Origin: Liolophura sinensis
Taxonomy: Eukaryota > Mollusca > Polyplacophora > Chitonida > Chitonidae
DNA: 64,000 nt
Assembly: GCF_032854445.1 (NCBI RefSeq)
Contig: NC_088295.1
Location: 4,652,501 to 4,716,500, forward strand
Direction of reading: 5' to 3'
Shown: in pieces, positions 52,240 through 64,000 of the stretch
Numbering within the stretch: the first letter of the stretch is position 1
Layout: the number at the start of each line of letters is the position of its first letter
The notes under the pieces: generated by a model
Database searches by the model: none
What the model saw: the letters and a program-made list of their open reading frames with translations, nothing else
Told to the model about the DNA's origin: nothing
Program-made: the position numbers and the translations under genes

Positions 52240-53550
52240 ACAACGTCACGTTCACAGCGAGCCAAATGACGACGCACAGTTTACATCTGCGGGTCGTTTC
52301 AAACGCAATTGTGAAAATATTTTTCCAAGAGCATTTAGAAGATGAATTCCGATCCAGAGTACTTTAGGCGCAGAGGATGCAGTAGGAGTTGAATTAATTT
52401 CATAGAATGCATTTTCTAGGCGACAAGGCGTTTGTGTTGTTCATAACGGACCACTGCTGTTGTTGTTGCACGCCAAGTGTATGCGGAAGGTGACTTTGTC
52501 ATGCCGGCTGCAAAACACGTGTAGTTGTAACATATGGATGCAATCTCAGTATTTCAAACATACTGGTTATCCATGGACAGTATGTACTTTAAACATCAGT
52601 TGGAAAGTGATTTTGATCTAACTAGCTTGTTTTCGGTGAGCCCTCGCACTCGGCTATGCATACGCACTTTGCGGACCCAGCACGTCTCTGCGTGTCTGTG
52701 ATCAAGCTCATATACTGTGATAGGTATTGCTGTTTAAACAGGGTCTTAATTCATCCTAGACAATCCACAGTATTTGTACTGCTGTCCCTTTTTATGAATG
52801 CGAATATTGCAATGATTAAAGGATGTCCATTATCCGTGTTAAGGATGTTTATTTGGGGCAATCTAGCAAAAACTTGGCACTTATAAATGCCGGACCACAC
52901 ACTGTTGTGGCACACACACATGTAGAGTTGTCATGAAAACGTGTATTACGTCAACATACGAAACATTATGGAAATCTACCATTACAAATATAATACAGAC
53001 TAAAGCAAATGTATTTATAGTGTTCTGTTTGTCATTTTACATGACGCGTCTTTACTACAGCTTCAGTCTCTGGCAGTTCTGTTCTTAGAAAAAGTAGTCC
53101 TACTTGGACGTGGCCTTATTTGTTTATTTATTTATTTATTTTTGTTTATTATAGCAAAAAGGCAAAAATTTGCCAATTGGATTGCGCCTTACAAGCGTAA
53201 ATTCGGGAAATTAATTAACTCGGGGCATTTTATTAGCCATCACAAATCTATACAAAGTGCTACTCTTCTTTCTTAGCCAGAATTTACGTTCTCTACTTAT
53301 AGGGCATATATTTATAACGTACAGATCTCTACAGATGCACTTGGGTGAACCTGGGCGGGCGAATCACCTCATGTCCCGCCATGAAATCGCTTCATTTTAT
53401 CGATAAAATCTGTTAATCTCTTGCTGCTTATTCCGCTTCGGTTGGGTTTATACTGATGGTCATCTAAATACTATCATACAATATGTGGATGGGTTCTCTC
53501 CCGAGAAGCCACGCCTGAGGCTTTCACACTAACTAATAGATATGATGTTG
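52240..53550. other. Intergenic, nothing recognised
   Basis: Unique sequence with a short (TTTA)n tract near 53126. No gene seen. Confidence 0.35.
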
Positions 53551-53555
53551 CTCAG

Positions 53556-53590
53556 ATTGATTGTGTGCTGAATACAGCCACGCCTCATTC
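53556..53590. mobile_element. Fragment shared with the inside of the MITE
   Basis: TTGATTGTGTGCTGAATACA then GCCACGCCTCA is identical to bases near 51892-51924 in the MITE. It is a relic of a second copy or of a shared internal repeat. Confidence 0.75.
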
Positions 53591-53769
53591 ATATTTAACA
53601 GAATCAAAACGCTGGATAGAAGGAGAAATTCTTGAAATTAACTTAACCGAGACTGACAAAAATATATTCTGTAAAAAATCGTGTATATAATTCACACAGG
53701 TTCTAATTCACTCTCCCGCTCTTCTGTGTACACACTGAATATCTAATGACATTTGTCTGGGAACCCTTA

Positions 53770-54330
53770 ATATGACCCTTACCTATAGAGCTGCTAACTG
53801 ACCCTAACCTATAGAGCTACATTCTAGTAACCCTTACACATACAGCTACTGGTGTTACCATACAGCTGCTACTAGGCCCTTGCCCATCCAACTGTTTCCT
53901 ATCCCTTACACATACAGCTAATACCTGTCTTTTACCCGTACATCTACTACCTGACCCTTACTCGAACATCTACTACCTGACCCCTACCCATACATTTACA
54001 TTTGTCCAATACAGCTACTTGGCCCTTACCCATACAGCTACTACCTGGCCCTTACCCGTACAGCTACTACCTGACCCTTACCCATACATATAGGCCTACC
54101 TGAACCTTACCCATACAGCTACTTGGCCCTTACCCATACAGCTCCTTGGCCCTTACCCATACAGCTATTACATGACCCTTACCCATACAGCTATTACTTG
54201 AGCTAACTCTTACAGCTGCTACATGGCCCCTACCTATACAGCTTCTTGACCCTTATCCGTACAGCTATTACTTCACCTGTACACGTACACCTACTACTTG
54301 GTCCTTATCCGTACAACTATTACTCGACAC
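53770..54330. repeat. Degenerate minisatellite of about 26 bp
   Basis: About 20 diverged units of CCCTTACCCATACAGCTACT plus ACCTGG. Confidence 0.9.
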
Positions 54331-55410
54331 TTTCTCTTTATATGACTTCTACCCATCCGTCAATTAATGATTTATTGTCAGATAATGGAGGATTAAGGAG
54401 TGAGGATTTTTTCAACAGCTTACGGGCAACTTCATCACGGTTGACATGGATAACTGCAAACATGGCGATGCATGGTTTCCAGGCTGTCGAGCAGGGTGAG
54501 ATGGCGATTAACGAATCGTTACAGCTGTCTTTTCATTTGTCAAGGTGCAATACCGTCCAGATCTCCGCAAATACTACAGCCGTCCATATCCTTATCCGTG
54601 CTGCACGCGCTCAACATGCCGTCAGCGAGCGGGAAACGCCCAGCTGTACTGTACACATCTGCACATATAACTGACAGGACCGTGACTACCACACATCCAA
54701 ATAATCACAATACAAACACACGGGAGTGGTATCCATAGTGGCATTTATAACGTGTGCTGTTGAAACGGAATAGTAATTGCATGAGATGCGGCATCCGGGA
54801 TGGTCATGTGACACTCTCACACAGCTATAAGACTGCGGGTTCTTCGTTCAGAGGTGTTGATTTATCGACAGCTATCCCATATAATTGAAAAGGTTGTATG
54901 GGCTATGTTCCTTCAGGTAGGATTTAACGAGCACATTGTGTGTAGTCGTAGTAATATGCCGGAAAATGTGTACATGTCTGACAGCAAATTGCATGTACAT
55001 GTGGGTGCACGGTTTAGTAGTCTGATCATCATAGTCACACTGCTGTGAAAATTTTTAAAAAAGTCCTTTCGCTATAACGCTGCGTGCAAGCACTTGTTCG
55101 GCCACATATAGTTGTAAACAGTGGATCTATAAACCAGGTAGAGCCAGAATTGTAGGTAAAGTTACAGTTTTGTATCATTATGGGTACAAATATATAGACG
55201 GGGACACGCTCATATACTTTTACAATAAATCGTGGATTGAGAAAAACACAGATCATTTCCGTTCCTTTCTCTATTTCGATCCGGTTCTGTTAGATAGATA
55301 ACAAACGCCGACATCAGTAGGCCTATATGTATCGTTGTGGGAAGTTTTAATACACGCAAATTGTACTGCTATATGTATTTGTGAACAGAGCATCCACCTG
55401 AAGTGGACCA
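54331..55410. other. Intergenic, no confident gene
   Basis: The plus strand is open for 142 codons at 54246-54674, partly repeat-derived. No homology recognised. Confidence 0.35.
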
Positions 55411-55411
55411 A

Positions 55412-55635
55412 GTATTTATTTATTTGATTTGATTTGTGTTTTACGCCGTACTCAAGAATATTTCACTTATGACCCTTATGGTGGGAGGAAACCGGGCACA
55501 GGCCGGGGGAAATCCACCACCATCTGTAGGTTGCTGCAAGACCTTCCCACGCACGGCCGGAGAGGAAGACAGCATGAGCTGGACTTGAACTCATAGCGAC
55601 CGCATTGGTGAGAGGCTCCTGGCTCATTACGCTTT
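55412..55635 (-). mobile_element. SINE (RUDI/V-SINE-like), 5'-truncated, internal deletion
   Basis: GTGTTTTACGCCGTACTCAA, GGTGGGAGGAAACCGGGCAC and GGACTTGAACTCATAGCGAC identify it. The GACGGCGGCCAGCAT segment is missing. Confidence 0.9.
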
Positions 55636-55639
55636 TGTA

Positions 55640-57025
55640 ACGTGTGACAAGTTCATTATTGTCGCCCTTCTTGACAGATACACATGTAGGGCCTACATGT
55701 GTACGAGAGACAAAGCACTTCGGGTCTACCAAAACTACACGTATCCTCTTACACTGCATGTTGGAAGATTACGATTTTAATCCTGATATAACCACACTTA
55801 TCAGTCGGTGCCTCAGCCTCAGATATTTACGTTTAGCATAATGTTCCATTCAGACAGCTATATCAGTACGGTTTTAGCGTGCAGATTACTGACGGAATAC
55901 AAATGTCAGTACTGAAGTACCCATCTATACCCTATTACGATTTTTAGAGCTACCCTTTTATTACCTGTCTTCTCATACCGCGCCTACCTTACATGCAATC
56001 AGCATGAATACATTATCTTCAATATGGATAATTAAGAACTAATTTACGTGACCTTGATTTATTCTCGGTCTTACATTCATTAAGCTATGCAATTAGAGGC
56101 CAACACGCGTAATTTATTTCAACATTCTTCACAGACACTTACAAATTATGTTGTAGGAAACTGTTCACAGTTAAAATCACGAAGCGAAAGTTACCGTAAC
56201 TATAGTTACCGGTACTAATTCCCAGTACCTTATTCTTGGCTGAGTGGGGTTATACAGTTTGTCACTATATATGTCGCAGCGTAGGGTGGTGTCTACAGGT
56301 AAATAGCGCGTCTGTAAATCTGGCACAACCTTCTGAATTTATCTGATAGTTGGTATATGTGAAATGGGTTGAGGTTTGGTTACCATCTAACAATTGTGTC
56401 ATCCGTGTTGTAATACTCTAGATACCTAACCCATTTCTTATACCAACGTTACATCCAAGGCGCTTTTGATTATGTGGAAGCACCGTTATCGTAAGCTAAT
56501 GAGGACCACTCACGTAACAATAACAGCGAATAACGTTAAACGATTGGATCGGCTAGGCTGGCGACACCAGTGTTTCCGCATAATCGTTATTTCGTATGAA
56601 CAATATTGGGCGATGATGGTCTATATACATGTATATGAACTTTGAATAAAGCCTTCCTCATGGTCTTCCTCTTCTGACAAATACTTGAGAAGAATTAACT
56701 TCAGAATTACTGCTTGGAGTTGCCGCTCTAAAATACTATTTATTCCTTTCATCTGTCGTCTGTCGTGTCCCTTGTCGGGCTGGAAGCGGGAGTTTTGTAA
56801 AACAATCCAAAATAACAAAAGTACATGTAGGAAGTAGAATATGGGCAAATTATATACATGTAACAGGCATTGCGCACTTGATTCATTCGATATGTCAACG
56901 TTACATCCTAAGTTTGTGTGTATAAATATGTGTGATCCTAAGGTAGGCCATGGAGGTATATACCTGTATGGGTAAGCCTAGGACCACTACTCCTCCCTCC
57001 CTTAATAGCCTAACGCATACTACAG
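55640..57025. other. Intergenic, nothing recognised
   Basis: AT-rich unique sequence, with many TACATGTA octamers. Confidence 0.35.
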
Positions 57026-58229
57026 AAGAAATGGCTTTAGAATCACATCAGTAGTATAAATGCAATTGATATGATCCTAATATATAAGTAATTTAAAGGC
57101 AAATCGTGACGTATATGTGCCGTTTTAGAATGTTGCTGTATGCTCTCTTTTCAAAAGCCTTTTGTCATGTGCACCCGGTTAGTATAATTTCAGGTGAAAA
57201 CAATGCGATCTCCAGGTGCATGTAACCCCGAACTGACTCATTTACCTAGCAAACGTCGAATCTTGTAGTATACACAACACGAATGTGTCGAAATCGCCAC
57301 CACTGCCACCCTTGAAAGTCATTGTGAACAGTTTGGACCATACAATGCGTCAATATTACATCCCGTACTTGTTTGGTAAATATAGGGTCTTTAAGTTGTG
57401 TATGACCCTTACACAGGACTTCCCCTTAATCGTTTTATTCACACCGAAGAAGAAATGATATGAAAATCAAATCATTTGTATTTACGTTGCCCTAAAATGT
57501 TATGATATGAATTTTATATCAAATTTGAAGCCTTGAACTTAACATGTACAACAGACATGCTTGGCTGTGGTGACTTAAGCTCCGGTTGAGGATCACTTTT
57601 TGTTCCACCTCAGACTGGTGGATAATAGCATATGGCCTCTTTTCTATTGATGGACATCTCGATTAAACTGATAAATCAAGGACTATTTCCTAACGTCGTC
57701 TTGCATGAGCATTTTCTAGAGGCTCACTAGATTTGCAGTACTGAACCGGGAATAAATAGCAAGTCGCTAACTTCAGTTGTTTTCTTAAACTTTCTTTCGA
57801 TGGCTTTCCGGATGGGGAGGTAACTCATGTATGCGTGAACAAGAAGGGGTTATGCCCCTTGTATGAAGCGCCTATGGTCAATGTGCATGAAATCGTCCGT
57901 AAAGTTTTAAAAGTCCAGCAGTGTACCTGAGCAATTGTACAGAAAAATATCCCTTGTTCATGAATATATCGCTAGAACAACTGGTTAATACAAAAAAACC
58001 CAAACAAGTAAGAAAAAATAGGAGACAACTCTCGGACTTTCCTCCTGTGCGCCAAATAGACCCCAAATTGACCCAAGTGTATAACAAATGAAGGAAATTT
58101 AAATAAATCAGATCAATGATACTGAATACTTCCAAAGCGCAATACCTAGCTAGAGTGACACAAATGGAGCTTTAGTCACCACCCCATGCATGTGTGTTGT
58201 ACATATTAAGTGCACTTCAAATTTGATAT

Positions 58230-58468
58230 GGGAGGCGCAGCGTAATGACCCAGAAGCCTCTCACCAATGCGGTCGCTGTGAGTTCAAGTCCAGCTCATGC
58301 TGGCTTCCTCTCCGGCCGTAAATGGGAAAGTCTGCAGAGGCCTGCGGATGGTCGTGGGTTTTCGCCGGGCTGTGCCCGGTTTCCTCCCACCATAACGCTG
58401 GCCGCCGTCGTATAAGTGAAATATTCTTGAGTAGGGTGTAAAACACCAATGAAATAAATAAATAAATA
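58230..58468 (+). mobile_element. SINE with 11-bp target duplication, inserted in foldback arm
   Basis: It runs from GCGCAGCGTAATGACCCAGA to AAGTGAAATATTCTTGAGTA and an (AAATA)n tail. It is flanked by perfect AAATTTGATAT repeats (58219-58229, 58469-58479). The tRNA A-box end is missing. Confidence 0.95.
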
Positions 58469-58562
58469 AAATTTGATATAAAATTGATATCATAGCATTT
58501 TAGGGCAAAGCAAATACAAATGATTTGATTTTAGATAAGGTGATTAAATGGGAAGCTCTGTG

Positions 58563-58679
58563 TATTTATTTATTTATTTATTTCATTGGTGTTTTACCCT
58601 GTACTCAAGAATATTTCTCTTCTTTTAAACCAGGTAGAGCCCAGGGGAGACCCACGACCATCCGCAGGTTGCTGCAGAT
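58563..58679 (-). mobile_element. SINE fragment in foldback arm
   Basis: (TTTA)n, CATTGGTGTTTTACCCTGTA, then CACGACCATCCGCAGGTTGC. The conserved middle segment is deleted. Confidence 0.85.
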
Positions 58680-58825
58680 CGGAAGTCCTGTGTAAGGGTC
58701 ATACACAACTCAAAGACCCCATATTCACCAAACAAGTACGGGATGTAATATTGACGCATTGTATGGTCCAAACTGTTCACAATGACTTTCAAGGGTGGCG
58801 GTGATGACGATTTCGATACATTGTG

Positions 58826-59577
58826 TTACGACCCAAACTGTCTGTATTATAAAGAGATGGCTTGTTCGAAATACACGACAGTTTAGCCGCACAAAAAAGT
58901 AACCAAAACCAGCAGATTTTATTTTACAACAATTTATTAGCTTTAACAAGAACAGATAATAAGACTTATACAAATACTAAAGTACTTAAGTTTAACAAGA
59001 AAGGATAGCAGTATCTATACAAATACTAAACTACTTACATGTACAACGGTGTCAAGTCCAAACGGACGCATATATTCCACAATATATACCACACAGGCAT
59101 AAATGCTCAGAGGCAAATTCACAAGAGGGAAAATCCATAGTATAACAGTGTATGACGAAATATACACAAAATTCCACAGACAGGGTCCGTGTATTAATAA
59201 GCATTGTGTTCACAAGAGCACAAATTAAATATACAAGTTCAGACTGAACAAGTGCTCGGTGGAGATAGGATATAACAAAGCCAGGGGCTATAAAGACACC
59301 AAAATTTAGCACAAAAGGCCTACTAAAGTAACACACAGCGAAAGCATCCAAACTCTCAATAACTCTCCTTTCCCCTCCTTTGACCTGCTTTCATAGGTCT
59401 TATATAGCCTGGTGGAATTGTCTAGAATAAGAAAATTCCTGAACACTTGATGTAAACAAACAGGCACCGAACTGAGCGTATTCTGAAACATTCTAAGGTA
59501 GAGGCAGACAGCAGGCCCTGAACTTAGCATATCTAAACAGTGGCAAACTAAATTTAAAAGCTGACGGCAGTTGTGCA
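58826..59577. mobile_element. Insertion of about 750 bp in foldback arm, unclassified
   Basis: Present only in the right arm, so it was inserted after the inversion formed. The ends are TTGTGTTACGACCCAAACTG and, reverse-complemented, AATTGTTATGTGCACAACTG, only loosely similar. Inside is a diverged direct repeat (TTTAACAAGAA..ATAC.AATACTAAA.TACTTA). Confidence 0.55.
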
Positions 59578-59829
59578 CATAACAATTGGTGGTCGTGTAT
59601 ACTACAAAATTCGACGTTTGCTGGGTGATTGGGTCAGTTTGGGGTTACATGCACATGAGGATCTCACTGTTTTCACCTAAAATTATACTGACCGGGTGTA
59701 GGCTACATGACAAAAAGAGAGCATACAGTAACATTTTGAAACGGCTTTTGTACTTATATTACTTATGTATTAGAATCACATCATTTGCCTTTATGCCACT
59801 GATGTGAATCTAAAGCCATTTAGAATGTA

Positions 59830-61915
59830 TATATATTATTATTAAATAGTAAATATTATTAGTAAATAATTAGTAAATGCTCACGTTTGTAAAATACGTT
59901 TTCGTTTTGAAGCGAGATATTAAATAATAATTAGAACAAATACAAAAAATATAAGACGTAGCTATGGAACAACTCGCGTCTTGGTATACCTTTAAGTCAA
60001 ACGTGTTCTATGTGGCCAGTGAAGGGAGACATAAAAATTGGCGCATATAACAGCTGGCCACGTAACACAGGTTGTGAAGACCAAGCCAAATCACAACTGA
60101 ATTAAGTTTCAGGAAATGTTCACATGTACATAGTAAACTTATAAATAATTGTTAAAACACTAATCTCTTCCGCTACATACATTTCATAGAAATATAACAG
60201 TTAGAGTGAAATAATAACTCAATAATGTCAAGTTTTGTGGGGTAGACCTATGGACCTCACGCATTCAACAGGCGCTTACAGAAAGAGTTTCACGTCAGGG
60301 CACGCATGACAGGAGAACTTTCTTCCCATCACTGTCAAACTCTAGAAAGCCATGTGCCAGTTTGGCCTACATAGACATAAATGGACTATTCTAACAAATC
60401 TTTGGCAGACTGCTGCGATGCTCGAAAATCCAGTCAATCATATTTGCCATTACAGGTGCAACAACAACAACAACAAAATGTACGAGTGAAGGAAGATCAA
60501 TTTTTCCATGTGTTCGGTACAGGCAATATTTTGGCAACACGAAATGAAAACACAACATCATTTCCCTGCAAAGATAATGGTCAAGTAAGCCCGGTAATTT
60601 GTCAAAGAAACCATTCATGGCAGGAACCACAGGAGGTCAGATTATATCCGCTATTTATGGCATTCATACCTCGGATCTCAACATGGAGCTAATCCACTGC
60701 AGCAGTGATTTTCCAGAGTGTTCGGACAATAGCCAGCTGGGCCTCCTTAAAGAATAATAGATTTCACTGACATTCACCAATAATGATCACACTTCACTTG
60801 TCATCACAAAGTGGCAGGTTGTAACTGTTAATCACTACAAAAACTTCTGCACACCCAGTGTGGAGCCTGATTACGGATTTAATTTCTCACTGATTATTTG
60901 AGGATTTCTGTGTTGTTACAGGTTAAAAAGTATAGCTTTTCCCCTCTTCTTGGGTCCCTTCAACATGTCTTGGGAGGGTTGCCTTGCTGACTGTCTGAAT
61001 GACAAATGTGCATGTACTGTGTGGCTTTATTTTTGTAAGTGGCAAATTCGTATTTCTCCCCTCTACTTATCTCTTGTAGATGCCAGTGTCACACTTTGGT
61101 GTTTGCTATGTGGAAAGTACTAATTCAGTCTGAGGCAAATACACAGGCGGTGGGATTCTTTTGCACTGAGTTGAGGTAAGCCAGCCAACAAATGGCAGCC
61201 ATGGGGGAGGCGGGGAAGGAGGGGGGTGGGGTAGTGAGTGTTCTTTTAAAGGGTTTTATCTTGTGAATCACTATGTAAAAGGGATATTAGTCTCTTCTTT
61301 AGCCCTATCCATGGAAACTGTGCCTATGAGCATTTCTATATCAATTTGGATGCATATGTTTATTTTGATGGTGATCAAAATGTACTTTTCTGGAATTTTG
61401 AAAATCCGCTTTGCTACCCACCTGTATCACTTTAAGTAAAATTTTGCACAAAGTTACTAAAAGGCATGTCCTATATTTTGTAAGTGAATATTCAGATAAA
61501 TTACCTATCTTTTGATATATATTTTGACACTTTTGGCTTTTAAGTATTTTCTTAACACTGCTGTAAACAAGAAAATGTACTTGAAAATCCATAATTTTCT
61601 AAATGTTTGTCATTGGAACATGTAAAATACTTTGTCATTGGAATTTTTTCATTTTTCTTGCTGATATACATGCCAGCTTTCCAAAACATTTGACCTGGTT
61701 GAGATATTTTGAACGGTATGTGCACTACAGAGCTTTGAACTTCGTGCTTGAGGACGGACAAACAGACACATTTCCAAGATAGGGGTACTCCAAGTTGAAT
61801 TCCTCCTACTCAAAAGTTTTTGCATGTATCAAGCCCTAACTTTATGTGTGAGGTTTAGAGGTAGTAAGAATTATGTGGTGCAAAAATTATTGATTTTGAA
61901 GAAAGTTGGCTGGTG
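59830..61915. other. Intergenic, no confident gene
   Basis: The plus strand is open for 103 codons at 60381-60692, with a CAA run giving poly-Gln. No domain recognised. A G-rich tract lies at 61203-61234. Confidence 0.35.
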
Positions 61916-61929
61916 TGATAGGACACAGA

Positions 61930-62373
61930 CCCCCATTACAACTTCCGTTTTTCAGTAGGGACGATTGTAGTTCTATGTATTTTAGAGTGTAAAGTCTTCT
62001 TTTTGCTGCCAGCCTGCCGTTTTTGGTGTACAGGTGCATGCTTGGTATCAAAATGATGGAAATTGTCTAAGCTTTGGGCAGGTATGAGTTTTAATGATGA
62101 AAGTTTGAAATTCTGGGCGAGAGGACACAAGGAGACAGGTGGTGATGAGGCTGTGAGTGACGTCCCTTTGGCGTTGCTAGGCACCCCTCCCAGCTGCCGG
62201 CATGGAAAGGTCCAGCTTTTGACGGTCAACCTATGTCAAGATTTTTATGGCTTCTTTCTCACAGGCTGGGCCAGGTATGCACCAAAGCTTATTGGCCTCG
62301 GAATGTTTGGGACTGAGGTACAGCGCTAAACGTTAACATTGTCGCTTATGGAAAACTAATGGAGGCCTGTGGC
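61930..62373. mobile_element. MITE-like element, copy 1
   Basis: The left end GGACACAGACCCCCATTACA is mirrored by the right end (rc GCCACAGGCCTCCATTAG). The interior is shared with copy 2 (GGTGTACAGGTGCATGCTTG, GTCTAAGCTTTGGGCAGGT). Possible TA target duplication. Confidence 0.7.
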
Positions 62374-62517
62374 TATCACCGTGACCTCGGTGACCTGAGC
62401 GTTGTTCAAGATTTCTGTACAGAATATGCTGATGGTGGCAGTGATGTAAAGCGAACGCATAGAGCGCCACATGCTCTTTAATGAGTATCGTACAAAGCAC
62501 GTAAAAGGACTGGAGAT

Positions 62518-62942
62518 GGACACAGACCCCCATTAGAACTTCCGTTTTTCCGAATTACTAATGTCATTCTGTGTATTTAAGGGTGTAAAGTCTTTTCGCT
62601 GCCAGCCTGCCGTTTTTGGTGTACAGGTGCATGCTTGGTATCAAAATGATGGAAATTGTCTAAGCTTTGGGCAGGTTCGAGCTTTACTGATGAAAGTTTG
62701 AAATTCTGGATGAGAGGACACAAGGAGACAGGTGGCGCTGCGGGTGACGTCCCCTTCGCGTTGCTAGGCACCCCTCCTAGCTGCCGGCGTAGAAAAGTCC
62801 AGCTTTTGATGGTCAACCTATGTCAAGATTTTTATGGCTTTTATTTCACTTGCTGGGCCAGGTATGCACCAAAGTTTACTTAGCTACAACGCTAAACGTT
62901 AACATCGTCGCTTATTAAAAAATTGATGGGGGTCTGTGGCCA
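62518..62942. mobile_element. MITE-like element, copy 2
   Basis: Same orientation as copy 1 and about 85-90 percent similar by eye. The left end is GGACACAGACCCCCATTAGA and the right end (rc) GGCCACAGACCCCCATCA. About 145 bp of different sequence separates the copies. Confidence 0.75.
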
Positions 62943-64000
62943 GATAAAGTCGTTGAATGTCGACCAACAAGTTAGACGTCAGATGTTTAAGAAAAGGGGC
63001 GATCATTTAGATAGCCGAATTAGGAAGATATTGTTGTTGAAATTTTTTCAACGCAACATGCATGTCAGCTAGAAGTTTGTACGCGCAGGCCGGTCAATCA
63101 ATTTGATCAAATTATAAAGCATGGTAGGCCGCGCCTACCATGATCTGAATTCAACTTATAATAGGCGGATGTTCCAGTGATCAAATGAAGGATCTCATGT
63201 CGTGTGCAGCCAATTCATGCCATTGTTCAGCCATTCGATGTAATGACAAATTCAGCGTCAACATGTAAACCTTATCAGCACCTGACGATGTTTCACGAAG
63301 TTGTTAGTCTTTTTCACGATATTTCATGATATGCGTATCCACGGCAACACGGTCTTAGATCTATTATCGTTACCAAGGCTCTCAGTCGTAAACAATTCTG
63401 GCAGAATTTTTGCTTTTTGCTTAAAGCTTTCCTGGCCGACCAAATCGACCTAGTAGACCTACAGACACTGGAGAGAGTTTGCCAACTTGTGCCAGCGACT
63501 TGTGGATTGTATGACAAATCGATAACTTTAATTACACAGTAAATTTGCCAAGCGCTCTCGACAAGGTTTACGTGTGTTTTGATGTATTCCCTGTATTCAG
63601 CGGTAAGACATCACACTTGCCTTCACGAATATCGACGGACTGTTTGCTCTCCCGAGATACGCCAACATAAAGCATCCAAAGTTATGTAAGCACGTTTTTG
63701 ACACATACATTTAACGCATGCTTACATTCAGATCTAAAAACTTCCTAAAACTTAAGGCCATTAATAGTTGCGTGAATAAGTACATGATATCATTTTTTGA
63801 TTCTTGTTACGACAAACGGAAAGAAGAAAGACGAAAGGAGATATATATTGCCTGATGCGGGTTTAAGAACATCTTTTCACATTTGTTTGAGCTTCTAAAG
63901 TTTGTGCAAAATCAGTTGTAAAAAAAGCCCGTCAAAGATAAAATCTGATAGAAAATGAAATCATACGTTTTGTTCAGATTAATCAACCAACTTCCTGCAA
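62943..64000. other. Intergenic, nothing recognised apart from one hairpin
   Basis: AT-rich. A perfect 10 bp stem with a 3-base loop lies at 63120-63142. No gene seen up to the window end. Confidence 0.35.

Larger units (their letters stand above)
57028..59822. repeat. Large foldback (inverted repeat) with interrupted right arm
   Basis: The left arm 57028-57583 is the reverse complement of right-arm pieces 58166-58231, 58469-58562, 58680-58825 and 59578-59822. Examples: TTTGGACCATACAATGCGTC (left) against GACGCATTGTATGGTCCAAA (right), and AGCAAACGTCGAAT against ATTCGACGTTTGCT. The spacer is about 580 bp. Two SINEs and an insertion of about 750 bp split the right arm. Confidence 0.9.

Noticed and set aside
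54246-54674. 142-codon plus-strand open frame; a faint likeness on the minus strand to exon 8
   Set aside because: It begins inside a degenerate array, shows no domain, and the likeness to exon 8 needs frameshifts and is too short to trust.
60381-60692. 103-codon plus-strand open frame with poly-Gln
   Set aside because: The Gln run comes from a CAA microsatellite; nothing else suggests a protein.
62063-62883. Paired open frames (88 and 75 codons) in the twin elements
   Set aside because: They exist in both copies only because the DNA is duplicated; the copies differ by indels and no domain is seen.

Overview
This is eukaryotic DNA, most likely from a mollusc or another lophotrochozoan. Genes are split into many short exons with GT/AG borders. 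A tRNA-headed SINE with a conserved tail recurs at least nine times; I read it as the RUDI/V-SINE type known from molluscs. Nearly every long intron holds its own private minisatellite. There are no operons or bacterial signals. Two protein-coding genes could be reconstructed exon by exon, both on the minus strand.

Region 1 (1-12.8 kb): a CCDC82-like nuclear protein gene. It runs from a non-coding first exon near 12.65-12.77 kb leftwards through seven coding exons and leaves the window at base 1. About 900 residues are visible: an acidic, serine-rich N-terminal half with six 45-residue repeats in one 2 kb exon, then a basic coiled-coil segment, then a DUF4211-like C-terminal domain. Introns carry arrays with 37, 50, 31, 76 and 62 bp units. 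A possible small gene lies head-to-head at 13.0 kb.

Region 2 (13.2-16.9 kb): intergenic, with one inverted-then-direct minisatellite.

Region 3 (16.98-49.6 kb): a 27-exon gene for a secreted or membrane protein of about 1100 residues. It has a signal peptide, a cysteine-bearing N-terminal module, beta-rich segments resembling CHRD (chordin) domains, a ZP domain with ten cysteines, a furin site (RRKR), a transmembrane helix and a 17-residue tail. Exon phases agree across all junctions apart from three adjacent exons (20-22), each of which has exactly one extra base. A TATA box lies upstream at 49.64 kb.

Region 4 (49.6-64 kb): no gene recognised. It holds minisatellites, a Harbinger-like MITE with TAA target duplications, a large foldback (inverted repeat) split by two SINEs and a third insertion, and a tandem pair of elements with terminal inverted repeats.

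The most unusual signal is that several intronic minisatellites have units containing a neighbouring exon's splice junction (the exon end plus the donor, or the acceptor plus the exon start). Dozens of near-perfect splice sites are thereby laid out in tandem next to the true one.
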